NCBI RefSeq assembly: GCF_023370075.1
Contig: NZ_CP097149.1
Span: forward strand, 1,198,001-1,262,000
Length of the DNA: 64,000 bases
Reading direction: 5' to 3'
Source of the DNA: Deinococcus sp. QL22
GTDB lineage: Bacteria > Deinococcota > Deinococci > Deinococcales > Deinococcaceae
The position numbers and the translations under genes were made by a program. The notes beneath the pieces are model-generated. The model saw nothing but the letters and a program-made list of their open reading frames with translations, ran no database searches and was not told the origin of the DNA. Within the stretch, counting starts at the first letter, position 1. Every line of letters begins with the position of its first letter. Below, in pieces: positions 30,724 through 42,175 of the stretch.

Positions 30724-32033
30724 GGGGCGTCTCCTCCGGTTGCAGCTCCTCCAGTTGCAGCCGGGGCCGTTTCTACGCGGATGCTCGCGCCGTCTTGCAG
30801 GCTGGGCGGCACCGGAGAAATGACCTGTGCGCCCGCGTCCAGCCCGCGCACCGCCACCTGACCGCCGGATTCGGCCACCACCGTGACCGTCTGCCGCTGG
30901 GCCGCTGTGCCCGCCGCGAGGTACACGGCGTTTTCTCCCCCATCGACCTGCACGGCCCCGCTGGGAATCAGGACGCCCTGCCCCAACGTGGCGCGGTAGC
31001 GGGCCTGTGCGCTGGCCCCCACCGGAAGGGCCGCGCCGCCCTGCACCCGCGCCGTAATAGGCACGAGTCGGTCTGCTCCGGCGATTCGGGGGCTGTCCTG
31101 CACGGTGGCAACATAATTGACGCCCCCATAGCCGAGATTCAGTTTGGTTCCGGCGGTCAGGGCGGCGGCGTCGGCGGTGGTGGCATTGAACTGCACTTTG
31201 ATGGAGCCGGGGTCAACCAGCCTGAACACGGTGCTGCCCTGTCCCGCAAACTCTCCGACCTGCACATTCAGGCTGGCCACCGTGCCTGCAAAGGGAGCGC
31301 GAACCGCCGTGCGGGCCAGATTTTCCTCGGCCTGACGCACTCCGGCCTGTGCGCTGCTCAGTTGCGCCTGCTGAAGCGGCACGCTGCCCTGAGCATTCTG
31401 GCCGTTCTGGGATAGAGAATTGCGGGCCTGCGCCAACTGGCTCTGGGCGGTGGCCAACTGCGCCCGCGCACTCTGCAAATCGGCCAAGCTGATCCCGCCG
31501 AGTGCGTACAGGCTTTCGCTGCTCTGGGCATTTTGCTGCGCCTGAGACAGCGTGGCCTGAGCCGCCTGCACCGCCGCATTCAGCGACGTGGTGGCCTGCC
31601 CGGTGGTGGTGCGGGTCTGGTTCAGGTTGATCTGGGCCTGCTGCACCTGAAGTCGGGCATTTTCCAGGGCCTGCCGCTGCTGAGAATCGTCGAGTTGCAC
31701 CACGACCTGTCCGGCGCGAACCTCCTCGCCCTCGGTGACCAGCACGCGCACCACGTTGCCGCCGCTCTGGGCCGCCACCTTGCTGTCGCGGTCAGCCTGA
31801 ATGGTGGCGCTGGAGGTGCGCTGCACACTCAGGGTTCCGGTTTTGGCCGCCACCACGCGCACACTGAGGGTGGTGGTTTTGGCGGGCGCGGCGTCCAGAT
31901 CGTTGCTGGTCGTTGCGGCGGCGGGTTTGGCTTCCCCTTCCGCCGCTGCCGTGTTGCCGCCGGGGGGCGTGCAGGCCACCAGCAGCGTCAGGGTCAGCAA
32001 GGTCAGGGCAAGGGGAAGACGCTTCTCTGCCAT
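30720..32033 (-). CDS. RND efflux periplasmic adaptor lipoprotein (HlyD/MFP family)
   Basis: 437 residues from ATG 32033. A signal peptide ends at a lipobox (LTLLVAC) so it is probably lipid anchored. A barrel-sandwich domain with [18 protein letters not shown] flanks a long coiled-coil hairpin rich in Gln/Ala (about 140-280). It bridges the pump to TolC. It sits directly downstream of the smaller TolC gene. An upstream in-frame start in the tolC end is unnecessary. Confidence 0.93.
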   Translation of the reverse strand: MAEKRLPLALTLLTLTLLVACTPPGGNTAAAEGEAKPAAATTSNDLDAAPAKTTTLSVRVVAAKTGTLSVQRTSSATIQADRDSKVAAQSGGNVVRVLVTEGEEVRAGQVVVQLDDSQQRQALENARLQVQQAQINLNQTRTTTGQATTSLNAAVQAAQATLSQAQQNAQSSESLYALGGISLADLQSARAQLATAQSQLAQARNSLSQNGQNAQGSVPLQQAQLSSAQAGVRQAEENLARTAVRAPFAGTVASLNVQVGEFAGQGSTVFRLVDPGSIKVQFNATTADAAALTAGTKLNLGYGGVNYVATVQDSPRIAGADRLVPITARVQGGAALPVGASAQARYRATLGQGVLIPSGAVQVDGGENAVYLAAGTAAQRQTVTVVAESGGQVAVRGLDAGAQVISPVPPSLQDGASIRVETAPAATGGAATGGDAP

Positions 32034-32038
32034 CCGGC

Positions 32039-33106
32039 TCACCTCACCAGTCCGGTGACATCGTTGCCCGACGCCGTAGACAGCGCCGCCAGCGCCCGCC
32101 ACAGGTTGTTCTGGGCCTGAATGACGGCAAAGGCCGATTGAGAGCTTTGCACCTGTGCCTGCTGCACTTCTACGGCGGCGGCGGTTCCGGCTTTCAGGCG
32201 GGCCTGCGCCTGCGTCAGGCTGGTCTGGGCGTTGGCGGCGCTCTGGCGGGCCAGGTCTACCCGTTCCTGCGCGTCCTGAAAGCTGCGGTAGGCGTCGCGC
32301 ACCTGCGTATTGGCAGCGCGGGTGGCGTCGTCCAGGCTGCGCTGCGCGTTGGCGAGGGCAGTTCGGGCGTCTTGCAGGGTGCGAACCGGGGTGTAATCGT
32401 TGTTGGCAATGCTGACCTGAAGGTTGGCGAAAGCCACGCCCTGAGCGGCCTGCACCAAGGAGGGCAGGCGTTTCTCCAGGCCCGATTGCAGGCTGGCCAG
32501 TGTCAGCGAGGGCTTGGGCGGCGCGGGCGGGGCGGTGAGCGTCAGGTCGGTGCCGGTGGGCAGGCCGAGGGTGCGGGCCAATTGCGATTCCAGTACGGGT
32601 TGCTGGGCGCGGGCATCGGCCAACTCCTGACGGTTCTGGTTCAGGCTGGTCTGGGCGCGGTTCACGTCCAGTTGGGTGGCCACGCGGGCCTGCAACCGGG
32701 CGCGGGCAATCGCCAAATTGCGCTCATCCAGCGCCACCTGGGAAGCGTTCAGTGTGACCCGTCCGGCAGCTTCAAACGCGCCCACATACTGCCCCAGTAC
32801 CGTCTGAGCAATGTTCAGCTTGGTGCCGTCCAGCGTCACGGCCTGCGCCGCCGCGTCCTGCTGGGCCTGCGTCAGCGTGGTGATGATGGATGTGGGATCG
32901 GCCTGCACCGCTTTCAGGTTGGCCTGAGCCTTTTGCAAGTTGGCGCGGGCGGTGGTCACGTCGGGGCCGCTGGCCAGCGCACGGGTCACGGCACTCTGCA
33001 ACGTCAGGCTGACGGCCTGGGCAGAGGCGGAAGCCGCCAGCGAGAGGCCGAGGGTCAGCAGCAGGGCGGGAAGGGAAGAGATGCGGGTGTTGATGGTACG
33101 GGTCAT
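32039..33106 (-). CDS. TolC-family outer membrane efflux protein (first of two)
   Basis: 355 residues with a signal peptide ending in ASASAQA and long Ala/Gln/Leu heptads that recur in two halves, as in TolC. Short for the family (usual 420-500). It overlaps the second tolC gene by four bases. Having two TolC-like proteins in one operon could mean alternative or hetero-oligomeric channels. Confidence 0.9.
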   Translation of the reverse strand: MTRTINTRISSLPALLLTLGLSLAASASAQAVSLTLQSAVTRALASGPDVTTARANLQKAQANLKAVQADPTSIITTLTQAQQDAAAQAVTLDGTKLNIAQTVLGQYVGAFEAAGRVTLNASQVALDERNLAIARARLQARVATQLDVNRAQTSLNQNRQELADARAQQPVLESQLARTLGLPTGTDLTLTAPPAPPKPSLTLASLQSGLEKRLPSLVQAAQGVAFANLQVSIANNDYTPVRTLQDARTALANAQRSLDDATRAANTQVRDAYRSFQDAQERVDLARQSAANAQTSLTQAQARLKAGTAAAVEVQQAQVQSSQSAFAVIQAQNNLWRALAALSTASGNDVTGLVR

Positions 33107-34599
33107 GGGCGGCCTCCGGTGGGCAGGGCAAGTGGGTTGGGCTGGTTTGGATTGAGTAGGGTGGGATCAAGCTCGGTACTGGCCTGTGCCAGCAGCAGCG
33201 AAGAAACGTAAGCGTTGGAGGTGGCAGCGTTCAGCGCGTTCTGGGCCTGCGCGGCGCTCAGTTCGGCCTGCGCCACATCCAGCGGGGTCACCAGTCCGGC
33301 GTCCAGGCGGGCGCGGGTGCTGGTCAGGTTGGCCTGGGCGCGCGCCAAAGCCGAGGCTGCTTCCTCTACCCGGTCAAGGGCAGTCAGCAGATCGGCGGCC
33401 TTCTGGCGCACATCCAAGTCAACGCTTTGACGGGCCGATTCCAGTGCCAGGGCTGCGGCTTGCTGGCCCACATCGGCACTGGTCAGGGCCGTGCCTTTGC
33501 CGCTGCCAAACACAGGCAGGCTGGCACTGAGGCTGAGGGCCAATCCTGTCGGCAACGCGGTGGCAGGTTCGCGCAAAGGAAAGCTGACCTGCGCCGCCGC
33601 CACGCCCGATTTGACGTTCAGGCTGCCGCCCACTGTGCGCCCCGCGCTGCCCGTCGTACTTCCCAATTGGCCGTACTGCACACCAGTGGAAACGTCAGGC
33701 AAGGAAATATCCAGTTGCGCGGCGCGTTTCTGTGCTCCGGCATCGGCCAGTTGCGCGGCGGCACGGATCACTTCGGGGCGGGCCAGCAGGGCGCGGGTCA
33801 CGAGGACATCGACATCGGCGGGGGCGGCAGGTACGGGCGGCACAGCATCGAAGGCGGCAGCCGTACTGGGCAGGGTCACGCTCTGGCCCAACAGGTTTGC
33901 CAGCCCACGCGCCGCCAGATTTACGGCAGTCCGGGCCTGTGCCACCGCATTCTGGGCACTTTGCAGGCCTCCTTCGCGCTCCTGTAGGGCCAGTTCTGGA
34001 ATCAGGGTGGCGGCACGCTGGGCACGGGCCACTTCCAGTTGGCGGGCGGCAAGCGCGGCCTGAACCTCGGCCAAAGCCGCACCAGCGGTGGCTTCCCGCG
34101 CCGAACCGTAGGCCCGAACTGCCTGCACCATCAGCGAAACACGGGCGTCGCGCAGGTCGGCCCCGGCGCGGTTCAGCGCGCGTTCGGCAATGCGCACGCC
34201 CTCGAAGGTGGCCGACCAGGGCAGCACACTGGCCGATATCTGTGCCGTCAGGGTGGCATTGCTCAGCCAGCTTCCCGAATCAAAAGGCACCTTGACCAGA
34301 CTGGCGTCGGTGCCCACCGTAACACTCAAACCGGCACGGGCGCGGGCGCTGTCGAGGGCCAGTTGCGCCGAGCGGTACTGCAAATCGGCGCTGCGCCAGC
34401 CCGGAGAAGCCCGCACCAGCGTCAGCGTTTGCGCGAGGGTCAGCGTGGGGGCAGTCGGAGCCGTGGGGCCAGTGGGAGCGGTTGGAGCAGCAGCGGGGGC
34501 AGCTTCAGTCGGGGCAGGAGGAGGGGCGATCTGGGCATGCGCGTCGGGCAGACCCACCAGCAGCGTCACAGACAACAAAACAGTTAGAGAAAATCGCAT
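33103..34599 (-). CDS. TolC-family outer membrane efflux protein (second)
   Basis: 498 residues from the ATG at 34599, with a signal peptide ending in DAHAQ and a Pro/Ala/Thr-rich linker (about 27-60) before the repeated helical domain ([21 protein letters not shown] split after 20 residues). Upstream in-frame Met lacks signal character. Its promoter region carries a copy of the TetR operator at 34656-34677. Confidence 0.9.
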   Translation of the reverse strand: MRFSLTVLLSVTLLVGLPDAHAQIAPPPAPTEAAPAAAPTAPTGPTAPTAPTLTLAQTLTLVRASPGWRSADLQYRSAQLALDSARARAGLSVTVGTDASLVKVPFDSGSWLSNATLTAQISASVLPWSATFEGVRIAERALNRAGADLRDARVSLMVQAVRAYGSAREATAGAALAEVQAALAARQLEVARAQRAATLIPELALQEREGGLQSAQNAVAQARTAVNLAARGLANLLGQSVTLPSTAAAFDAVPPVPAAPADVDVLVTRALLARPEVIRAAAQLADAGAQKRAAQLDISLPDVSTGVQYGQLGSTTGSAGRTVGGSLNVKSGVAAAQVSFPLREPATALPTGLALSLSASLPVFGSGKGTALTSADVGQQAAALALESARQSVDLDVRQKAADLLTALDRVEEAASALARAQANLTSTRARLDAGLVTPLDVAQAELSAAQAQNALNAATSNAYVSSLLLAQASTELDPTLLNPNQPNPLALPTGGRP

Positions 34600-34655
34600 A
34601 GAAACAGGCAACCTCAAGGGGGACAGGGAGGAGGAAAACTGGGATGACTGGACAG

Positions 34656-34677
34656 TTAACGAGTGCCGACTCACTTA
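34656..34677. promoter_or_regulatory. TetR operator at the efflux operon promoter
   Basis: TTAACGAGT, four bases, then ACTCACTTA. It matches the site at 35331-35352 in reverse complement at 17 of 22 positions, with the same 4-base centre between GAGT and ACTC. Confidence 0.8.
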
Positions 34678-34746
34678 CATGCAGAGTTTACGGGAAAGGT
34701 GGTCAAAAGGTTCCCACCTCACCCTCCGCAGGAGTGGCCCAGCGGG

Positions 34747-35331
34747 TCACGGCTCCAGCCCCGGCCACAGCACATCCATCACGCCGCGCACCAGCCGCCC
34801 GCTGTCCATTGGCGGGCGGTGGGGGTCGGGCATCAGGTGTTCGAGATGCAAGTACTGCGTCAGCGCGCCCATCCACAGCAGCGCCGTCACATCGGCATCT
34901 ACCGGGCGAATGCGTCCCAGCGCCACTTCTGCCCGCAAGTAAGAGGCCACCGCCTGCGTATCCTCGCGCATCGGGTTGTCGAGTTTCATCAGCATCGGGT
35001 TGGCCTGACCGCGAGAAAACATGAGCATCAGGTTGGGCAACAGGCGGGCGGCAGCCTCCAGAAGTTCCAGCGCGGCGCGTTCCAGATTGCGCCGCACATC
35101 GCCGCAGCCGACCTGTGCATTCAGATGTTCTCGCCATTGGGGAGCTTCCCGCAGCCCCACCACTTCCTCAAAAATGTCCTCCTTACTGGGAAATCGTTTA
35201 AAGAGCGTGCCTTCAGAAATCCCGGCACGCCGCGCAATTTCGGCAGTTGTCGCCGAAAAACCATGTTCTAGAAACACTTCACGGGCCGCCGCCGTGATTT
35301 GTTCGTCGCTGATAATGCGGGGGCGGGCCAT
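34747..35331 (-). CDS. TetR-family repressor of the RND efflux operon
   Basis: 194 residues. HTH (about 11-50) with [20 protein letters not shown] and [14 protein letters not shown], then a variable ligand domain. It is followed by the operon it presumably represses. Operator copies lie at its own start codon and upstream of the tolC gene, a classical autoregulated design. The inducer is unknown. Confidence 0.92.
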   Translation of the reverse strand: MARPRIISDEQITAAAREVFLEHGFSATTAEIARRAGISEGTLFKRFPSKEDIFEEVVGLREAPQWREHLNAQVGCGDVRRNLERAALELLEAAARLLPNLMLMFSRGQANPMLMKLDNPMREDTQAVASYLRAEVALGRIRPVDADVTALLWMGALTQYLHLEHLMPDPHRPPMDSGRLVRGVMDVLWPGLEP

Positions 35332-35352
35332 AAGTGAGTGTTTACTCGCTAA
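35331..35352. promoter_or_regulatory. TetR operator overlapping the regulator's start
   Basis: TAAGTGAGT, four bases, ACTCGCTAA, abutting the tetR ATG on the minus strand. Palindromic and matched at 17 of 22 positions by the site before the efflux operon. Confidence 0.8.
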
Positions 35353-35447
35353 TAGGCAGACCTGACCGTAGGGAGAATGACAATTGCGGCAAAGGCCTTG
35401 AGCGGGCGCACACCTAGCACGGGTAAAACGGGTCTAGACTGTGGGGC

Positions 35448-35642
35448 ATGACACAACCCAGCGGCAAGGCGCACTCTGGCGAATCCCAGCAGGGCGAGGC
35501 TGTTATCAGTGAGGTGTTGATCAGCGGCGTAGATACCGGCCCCGCCGATGCCGAGCGCGAAAACCGGACGCCCACCGAGGATCACGCCCGCTTTCAACCG
35601 TTGGCGCACCCGGCACAGGAACCGGAGGATGAGGACGGGTAA
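35448..35642 (+). CDS. Small acidic hypothetical protein
   Basis: 64 residues, very hydrophilic, Glu/Pro/Gln rich, no domain recognised. A leaderless signature supports it: TAGACT (35435-35440) lies 7 bases before the ATG. It may be intrinsically disordered. No conservation can be judged here. Confidence 0.5.
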   Translation: MTQPSGKAHSGESQQGEAVISEVLISGVDTGPADAERENRTPTEDHARFQPLAHPAQEPEDEDG

Positions 35643-35660
35643 GAGGCTGTAGGACAGCAG

Positions 35661-35715
35661 AGCGTGGAACGTGGATCGTGGGAACAGCCAAACCACGATC
35701 TACGATCCACGCTCT
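35661..35715. repeat. GATCGTGG hairpin
   Basis: Imperfect inverted repeat: GAGCGTGGAACGTGGATCGT at the left and its near-complement ending GATCTACGATCCACGCTC at the right, with AACAGCC in the loop. A related element (GGAAACAGCCAAACCACGATC-like) is at 40611-40660. Also a plausible terminator between two convergent genes. Confidence 0.65.
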
Positions 35716-35725
35716 AATACTTGCG

Positions 35726-36238
35726 CTATTTCCTCTCTGCTTTCCTCGGCGCTTCTTTCCCCGGCCCAAACTGCTCCATTCCGCCCGCCGCCTGAAACCC
35801 GGCCTGCACGGTCTCTAGCGGCTCTGTCGGCGTGCTGGCCGCGTCTCCCGGCAACGTTTTGGCCCAGACTTCCAGCGCGTCGGGGTAGGTGTCGCCGTCG
35901 GCATCGGCACCCGATTCCAGCAAGATGGCTAGGATTTCGGGGAATTTTGCTTTGCCCCCCGCCTCGGCGTTGGCCTTGAATGTGGCGCGAATCGCCTCGC
36001 CAAAGGGGTTCCAGGGTGCGCCGCCCGACTCCTTCACATGGCAATAGCTGCACGACATCACGCGGCGATCCAGGGCCGCCAAACCGCTGCCATCATCCAA
36101 ATGAAACTGGGCAATAGCCTGTAAGCGGTATTTGGGCAGGGCCAGTGCGGCGGGAGTCGCCAGGACAAGGAAGGTGAGAATGCCGCCCAGAACGTGCTTC
36201 TCCTGCACCTTCAGGCCAGGTTTCTTTACGCCAGCCAC
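35726..36238 (-). CDS. Exported c-type cytochrome-like protein (one CxxCH)
   Basis: About 170 residues from a GTG that overlaps the DUF1501 stop. A hydrophobic leader ([17 protein letters not shown]) precedes a heme-c motif CSYCH, then an acidic loop [15 protein letters not shown] resembling a calcium-binding DxDxDG loop. Probably periplasmic. It may act in electron transfer or with the DUF1501/DUF1800 pair; this is unproved. Confidence 0.7.
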   Translation of the reverse strand: MAGVKKPGLKVQEKHVLGGILTFLVLATPAALALPKYRLQAIAQFHLDDGSGLAALDRRVMSCSYCHVKESGGAPWNPFGEAIRATFKANAEAGGKAKFPEILAILLESGADADGDTYPDALEVWAKTLPGDAASTPTEPLETVQAGFQAAGGMEQFGPGKEAPRKAERK

Positions 36239-37401
36239 TGCGGCCCCGTGAAGTCTCCGCCCAAAATGTCGCGGGCATTCAAGCCCAGCCACTTGATCAG
36301 TGCGCCCGCGTACACGCCCCGGAAATCCTGCTTGTATTTGATGTCGCCCAGCGAGAGGTCTTCCAGATCGGGACTGTCGCCGTGAATGCCGCCCTTGACG
36401 CCCTTGCCCAGCGCAAACATCACACTCCCCTGCCCGTGATCGGTTCCAGCAGAGTCGTTTTCGGCCACGCGCCGCCCAAACTCCGAAAAGCCCATGACCA
36501 CCACACGCTCAGCCACGCCCTGCCGCTCCAGATCGGTCTGGAAGGCGGCGAGGCCCGCTGCTAGAGTTGCCAGCAATTCATCTTGCTCGCCGCGCTGACC
36601 CGCGTGGGTATCGAAGCCGCCTAAACTGACATACAGAATGCGCTGACCCGTGCCAGACGCGATCAGGCGGGCCACATCCTTCAGTTGGGTGGCAAATTTG
36701 CCTTCCGGGTAGGTGGCCCCGGCCCTGTATTTGCCCACATTGGCCTGCACTTTCTGGGTATTGCTCATCATCTGGCGGGTGGCCCGCGCCAGATAGTCGG
36801 CCTCGCCGCCTCGGGGTGCGTCCAGCATGGCCCCGAACGCTCCCTCCAGTCCGGCGGGCAGCTTGACCTGAAAATTGTCTACGGCGTCAATGCTGGGCAG
36901 ACTGAACTCGGCGGCGCGGAGGGCCTGCGGCGTGCTGCTGCCAATATTGCTGGCACAGAAGGGGTCGCCGATCTGTTCGGCAATGCGCCCGATCCAGCCA
37001 TCCGAGTGCGCCTGCGTGGGGTCGGCGGTGTGCCAGATCGCCATACTGGCAAAGTGCGAGCGGTTGGGATTCGGGTAGCCGATGTTTTCCATCCAGGCCA
37101 GTTGGCCCGCGTCCCAGAGGCCCATCAGCGGTTTCAGGCTAGGGTGCATTCCGAGGTCGGGGCCGAGGGTCAGCACGTCTTTTTTGGGGATGGCGATAGT
37201 GGGCCGGGCCGCGTAGTACGCGCCGTTACTGTAGGGAATCAGGGTGTTCAGGCCGTCGTTGCCGCCCGTGAGCTGAATGACCACGAGGGTCTTCTGACCG
37301 GTGGCTTGCGTAGCCGCCCGCGCCAAGAAACCGGGCATGCCGCTGGTGGCGGCGACGGCAAGGGCCGAATATTTAAGAAAATCGCGGCGGTGTAGGGGCA
37401 T
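36226..37401 (-). CDS. DUF1501 protein with Tat signal
   Basis: 391 residues. The twin-arginine leader [16 protein letters not shown] marks export of a folded protein. [19 protein letters not shown] and [13 protein letters not shown] are DUF1501/alkaline-phosphatase-superfamily-like. It is paired with a DUF1800 gene, a common genomic association of unknown function. The upstream gene is 64 bases away. Confidence 0.92.
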   Translation of the reverse strand: MPLHRRDFLKYSALAVAATSGMPGFLARAATQATGQKTLVVIQLTGGNDGLNTLIPYSNGAYYAARPTIAIPKKDVLTLGPDLGMHPSLKPLMGLWDAGQLAWMENIGYPNPNRSHFASMAIWHTADPTQAHSDGWIGRIAEQIGDPFCASNIGSSTPQALRAAEFSLPSIDAVDNFQVKLPAGLEGAFGAMLDAPRGGEADYLARATRQMMSNTQKVQANVGKYRAGATYPEGKFATQLKDVARLIASGTGQRILYVSLGGFDTHAGQRGEQDELLATLAAGLAAFQTDLERQGVAERVVVMGFSEFGRRVAENDSAGTDHGQGSVMFALGKGVKGGIHGDSPDLEDLSLGDIKYKQDFRGVYAGALIKWLGLNARDILGGDFTGPQWLA

Positions 37402-37465
37402 GGGGGAAACCTCTGTGAGTGGAACTGAGATGGAAGGTAGCCCGGAGGGACGGAGGGGTTAGCTT

Positions 37466-38746
37466 TTAGGCAAGTTGAAATTCCGGGCTGATCAGCATCA
37501 AATAAGTGCGCTGTTTAGCGCTCAGGCCCTTCAAGGCCGCCGCTGTTGCTGCACGCTCTGTTCCAAGTAGGGCCAACGGTGTGGGCGGCATGTCCAGCTT
37601 GGGGGCGCTCCCGCCGAGGCTCAGGGCGGCGGCCAGTTGCATCCGCCCCAGCAGGGTGGTGTCGTTGATCCATTCGCGGCCCCCGTCCCAGCCCTTCACG
37701 GTGTCGGGTTGCAGCAGCAATTGGCCCATTCGTCCGGCGGTCTGAACCAGATTCAGCAGTTGCTTGGGTTCCATTTTCGGGCTCCCAAAGCTGCGGAGGG
37801 CAGCGGCGATGAACTCCACCGGGCTACGAATTAAGCTGGCGCGGCTGGCATAAAAAGCCTCGCTGGACAGCAGTTCTTCCAGCACGGCGCGGATGTTGCC
37901 GCCCGTGCGGGCAAAGGTTTCGGCGCTGCCTTGTACGGCAGCCTCTGCGGGTGCATCGGCGACAAAGGCGCGGTGCAGCTTGCGGGCCACAAAAAGGGCG
38001 GTGGCCGGATGCCCCGCCGCCAGCCCGATCACGTCTTCACCCGTCAGATTGCCCGTTTTGCCGAGGTACGTTTTGCGGCCCCCGTCGTGCTGCTTGGGGT
38101 TGAACACAAATTTGGGCGTTTCCAGATACTTCTGGTTGCCGCGCCCGCCCACAAACGTCCAGCCACTCAGCGCCCGCGCCCCTTCCCGCACGTCCTCTTC
38201 CGAATAGTTTGGTTGAGTTGGGGAGCCGATTCCAGTGGTGAACAGTTCTAACACTTCCCGGCTGAAATTCTCGTTGGGCTTGCCGTTGCGGTTCTGATCG
38301 TTGTCGAGGTAACGCAGCATGGCGGGCGTGCGGGCTATGTCCAGCGCGAGGGCCGAGAAACTGGGCGTGGCCGCGTGCCGCCGCAGCAGCGACAGGTATT
38401 CGGTCAGTGCAGGCACGTTTTTCACCTTGTCGGTGCCCACCACAAAATGGTTGCTCCACAGCAGCGTCAGGCGTTCGCGCAGGGGGTGAGGGCCGTACAG
38501 CATCTCGAACAGCCAGCGGGCGCGAATCAGTTGCAGGCCCGCGCCGGGGGTGGCCGCCTGCATGGGGTCGAAGGGATTGCCGGGGGCCACAGCGCCGTCA
38601 AAACTGAGCAGGTCGCGGGCCACCGTGCGGGCGTCACTTCCCACCAGCGCCCGAATCTGGGCATCGGTGGCCCCGAACGCGGTGCGCCTCAGCAGGTGCG
38701 CGGCGTCTTCGGCGGTCAGCGGGCGGGAATACGGGGCAAGGGTCAT
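37466..38746 (-). CDS. DUF1800 protein
   Basis: About 426 residues from the ATG with AGGAG 7 bases upstream. HLLRRTAFG near residue 20, [27 protein letters not shown] and FTTGIG are diagnostic of the family. No obvious signal peptide. Function unknown; DUF1800 and DUF1501 proteins are usually encoded together, as here. An ATG at 38848 would add an unrelated tail. Confidence 0.92.
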   Translation of the reverse strand: MTLAPYSRPLTAEDAAHLLRRTAFGATDAQIRALVGSDARTVARDLLSFDGAVAPGNPFDPMQAATPGAGLQLIRARWLFEMLYGPHPLRERLTLLWSNHFVVGTDKVKNVPALTEYLSLLRRHAATPSFSALALDIARTPAMLRYLDNDQNRNGKPNENFSREVLELFTTGIGSPTQPNYSEEDVREGARALSGWTFVGGRGNQKYLETPKFVFNPKQHDGGRKTYLGKTGNLTGEDVIGLAAGHPATALFVARKLHRAFVADAPAEAAVQGSAETFARTGGNIRAVLEELLSSEAFYASRASLIRSPVEFIAAALRSFGSPKMEPKQLLNLVQTAGRMGQLLLQPDTVKGWDGGREWINDTTLLGRMQLAAALSLGGSAPKLDMPPTPLALLGTERAATAAALKGLSAKQRTYLMLISPEFQLA

Positions 38747-38798
38747 GAAGGTGGCTCCTGAAGGTGAAGGGCGGTGAGAAGGGCAACACGGACGGTTC

Positions 38799-39599
38799 TT
38801 ATCTGTTGGAGTCAACCGGAGCGGCAAAAGTTCCCAGCCCCGCCTCATCTACCTGCCGCACGTTCGCCAGTGCCGTTTTCAACGCGGATTCGGGCAGGTT
38901 GCCGACCAGCCACACAAAGCGCACGCCGCCCGCTCCCGCCACGCGCACCGAGGCCACGCCCACCGCTGGGCGCACATTGCGTGGAGCCACGATCAGGGCC
39001 AGCACATTCACGCCGTCCGACAACGTGATTTCGGTGCCGCCCTGACCCTCGGCACGGGCTCTGGCAGCGACGGGCGTAAAGCCAGCAGGCAGGCGCAGGC
39101 CCGGCAAGGCGGCTTTCAGAACCGCGCCGAGGCCGATGCCAGAAGAGAGTGGCTGCACAGGGACGCGGGCCAACGCCCCATTCACCTTCACGAACGCGGC
39201 GCGGCGGGCCAGCGTGCCGTCTGGCATGCGTTCCTCGAAGGCCAACGGCACCTTCCACGCCTGGTCTATCCACAGACTCCAGCGGGCCGCCACACCCCGT
39301 CTGGGCATCAGGTCAAAGCGCGTGCTGGGGCGGCCTGCAACGGCCTCCGAGTCGCCCCGCGTGACCGTAAAATTGCGGGCCAACAGCGCGGGACGGAACG
39401 GGACGGCGGGCAGGGCGTTCGCGGTGCGCGTGGGTGTGGTTCGGGGCGGAAAAAAGACGCTGACTTCCACCTGCCCGCGTGCCGTCCACTGGCGGGCTTT
39501 TTTGAGGGCGGCGGACAGATCGTGGGCGGCAGAGGTGGAGTCGGTAGCGTGGGCAGAACTCAGGAGCAGCAGGCCCAGCGCTGGAAGGAGCTTTACCAT
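38799..39599 (-). CDS. RseB/MucB-like secreted regulator
   Basis: 266 residues with a signal peptide ending in SAHAT. The middle, [15 protein letters not shown] and [17 protein letters not shown], matches the LolA-like fold of RseB/MucB (substrate-binding barrel). A C-terminal part with [15 protein letters not shown] follows. It overlaps the anti-sigma gene by 7 bases, so the likely job is modulating that anti-sigma factor in the periplasm. Confidence 0.75.
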   Translation of the reverse strand: MVKLLPALGLLLLSSAHATDSTSAAHDLSAALKKARQWTARGQVEVSVFFPPRTTPTRTANALPAVPFRPALLARNFTVTRGDSEAVAGRPSTRFDLMPRRGVAARWSLWIDQAWKVPLAFEERMPDGTLARRAAFVKVNGALARVPVQPLSSGIGLGAVLKAALPGLRLPAGFTPVAARARAEGQGGTEITLSDGVNVLALIVAPRNVRPAVGVASVRVAGAGGVRFVWLVGNLPESALKTALANVRQVDEAGLGTFAAPVDSNR

Positions 39600-39955
39600 C
39601 CTTCCCCCAACGCATCCTGATACACGGCGTAAGCGGCACTGGCGGGCAGATCAGCGGACATCAGCGCGGGCCGCAACACGCTGACTCCAGCGATGACGGC
39701 GGCTGAGGCGAGGGCGGCGGCAATCCATTTCGTGGGTTTAGCGCGTGTGGGCCAAAGCGGACGCGCAGCAGTGGCAACCGGCTGAGCCTGGAGCGACCTT
39801 GCTTCGGCCAGCCTCGTGCGGTGGCCTGCCAAAAACCGCTCCGCCGCCCCCGCGTCAGCCTCGTTCGGCTCTCTGACCGCCGCAAAGAGCGCGTCCAGTT
39901 CGGCGTCGCTGGCTTCCATTCCTGACTCAAACATGTCCGGCTCAAACTGACTCAT
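39593..39955 (-). CDS. Anti-sigma factor-like membrane protein
   Basis: 120 residues. An acidic N-terminal half (about 1-50) without a clear ZAS zinc motif, then one TM segment ([19 protein letters not shown]) and a short outer tail. Position between sigma and an RseB-like gene, with 4- and 7-base overlaps, supports the role more than sequence does. Confidence 0.65.
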   Translation of the reverse strand: MSQFEPDMFESGMEASDAELDALFAAVREPNEADAGAAERFLAGHRTRLAEARSLQAQPVATAARPLWPTRAKPTKWIAAALASAAVIAGVSVLRPALMSADLPASAAYAVYQDALGEGW

Positions 39956-40539
39956 GGGGTGACTCCTGTTCTGGTGAGCAGCACGCGCAACGCGGCCCGC
40001 GCCCGATTGATTCGGCTCTTCACGGTGCCCAGTTCCGCGCCCGTAATTTCGGCAATTTCGGCGTAGTCCAGTCCCGACAGTTCGCGCAGGGCCAACGCCT
40101 CGCGCTGATCGGGCGGCAGCGTGTGCATGGCGCGGGCCAAGCGTTCGCGTAAGTCAGTATTTTCTCCCGACAACACCAGATCGTGCGGCGCGGCGGGTTC
40201 GGCTACCGATTCCAGCGGCACAGGCTGGCTGGCCTTCAGCGCCCGCGTGCAGGCATTCAGGGCGATTCGGTGCAGCCAGGTGGAGAAGGCGGCCTCTGCC
40301 CGGAAGTTGTTCAGGCCGCCGTGAACCGCGATAAACACGTCCTGCACCACGTCGTCTGCCGCGCCGGGGCCGACCATGCTGGCGGCGAGGCGATGAATGC
40401 GCGGCGCGTGGCGCGTGACTAGCACCTCGAACGCCCCCTCGCTGCGCGGCCCCGGCTGCCGGAAGGCCTGCACCAGCGCCTCGTCTGTCCAGTCAGACTG
40501 GGGCCACGTATGTAGGTCAGCAGAGTCATTCAAAGTCAC
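39952..40539 (-). CDS. ECF-type RNA polymerase sigma factor
   Basis: 195 residues. Region 2 (about 30-95; [16 protein letters not shown] and [17 protein letters not shown]) and region 4 (about 130-188; [17 protein letters not shown] and [19 protein letters not shown]) are present. Region 1 is lacking, as in ECF sigmas. Target promoters unknown; the anti-sigma/RseB pair implies a cell-envelope signal. GAGGTGAC precedes the ATG at 40539. Confidence 0.93.
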   Translation of the reverse strand: MTLNDSADLHTWPQSDWTDEALVQAFRQPGPRSEGAFEVLVTRHAPRIHRLAASMVGPGAADDVVQDVFIAVHGGLNNFRAEAAFSTWLHRIALNACTRALKASQPVPLESVAEPAAPHDLVLSGENTDLRERLARAMHTLPPDQREALALRELSGLDYAEIAEITGAELGTVKSRINRARAALRVLLTRTGVTP

Positions 40540-40610
40540 CTCATAGGTTAGAGGCGGGAGGCGGGGGAAAAGTTCCGCACTGCGTTATGGGGTGTGCGAT
40601 ATGGGGAAAG

Positions 40611-40660
40611 CGGATCGTGGATCGGAGGACGTGGAAACAGCCAAACCACGATCCACCCTG
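40611..40660. repeat. GATCGTGG hairpin-type repeat
   Basis: CGGATCGTGGATCGG at the left and CCACGATCCACC at the right with GGAAACAGCCAAA inside; the AACAGCCAAACCACGATC segment matches the element at 35661-35715. It lies in the divergent region between the sigma factor and mntR. Confidence 0.65.
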
Positions 40661-40691
40661 CACCTTCCACCCCAATCCCCCCTTCCGCCGT

Positions 40692-40697
40692 TACCAT
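40692..40697 (+). promoter_or_regulatory. Leaderless -10 box of mntR
   Basis: TACCAT with 6 bases to the ATG at 40704. Confidence 0.55.
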
Positions 40698-40703
40698 AGG
40701 GCC

Positions 40704-41431
40704 ATGACCGCCCGCACGCTCTCTCCCTCTGCCGAGGATTACGTCAAACAGCTGTACGCCCTTGGCCTGAGCGGGCAAAAAGGCGGCGGCAAAGTCAGTA
40801 CGCAGGCGTTGGCCGACGCGCTGGGCGTGGCTCCGGCCAGCGTAACCGGAATGCTCCGCAAGCTCAGCGAGCAGGGGTTGGTGTCTCACGCGCCGTATCA
40901 GGGCGCACGCCTGACCGCCGAGGGCGAGCGGGTGGCGCTGGAAGTGCTGCGGCATCACCGCCTGCTGGAACTGTTTTTGCACCGGGCGCTGGGCGTGCCA
41001 CTGGACGAGGTACACGAGGAAGCCGAGCGGCTGGAACACGCCCTGAGCGAGCGCCTAGAGGCCCGCATTGCCGCGTGGCTGGGCGACCCCACCCACGACC
41101 CGCACGGCGACCCGATTCCCACGCTGGCGGGCGAGGTGCCTGCACGGGCCGAGCGGCGGCTGTCCCAGCTGGCGGTGGGCGACGGCGGCATGGTGGCCCG
41201 CGTGCCAGACGGCGACGCCGAGCAGTTGCGGGCACTGGTGGCGGCGGGCCTGACCCCCGGCGCGGCCCTGCGCGTGCGGGTGGTAGACGCCGCGCTGGGA
41301 ACGCTGACTGTTGAGATTGGCCCCACAGCAGATCATGTCCTGACGCTGGCCCTCGCCGTAGCGGCACAGGTTCACGTTCATGCTGGCACCAGTTATGCCG
41401 GAACCAGTCTTGCCTCAGAAAAGGCCACCGC

Positions 41432-41435
<4 letters not shown>
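40704..41435 (+). CDS. mntR: Metal-dependent DtxR/MntR-family regulator
   Basis: 243 residues. N-terminal winged helix ([34 protein letters not shown]), dimerisation domain with [14 protein letters not shown] and [11 protein letters not shown] supplying metal ligands, and a C-terminal FeoA/SH3-like domain. These regulators sense Mn(II) or Fe(II) and control manganese import, central to Deinococcus oxidative tolerance. Unusually it overlaps cobS by four bases (TTGA), so it heads a cobalamin operon. Confidence 0.9.

Positions 41436-42171
<736 letters not shown>

Positions 42172-42175
<4 letters not shown>

Noticed and set aside
40540..40703. Cobalamin riboswitch before the cob operon
   Set aside because: No B12-box (GCCACTG) or matching core was seen; only a GATCGTGG hairpin.
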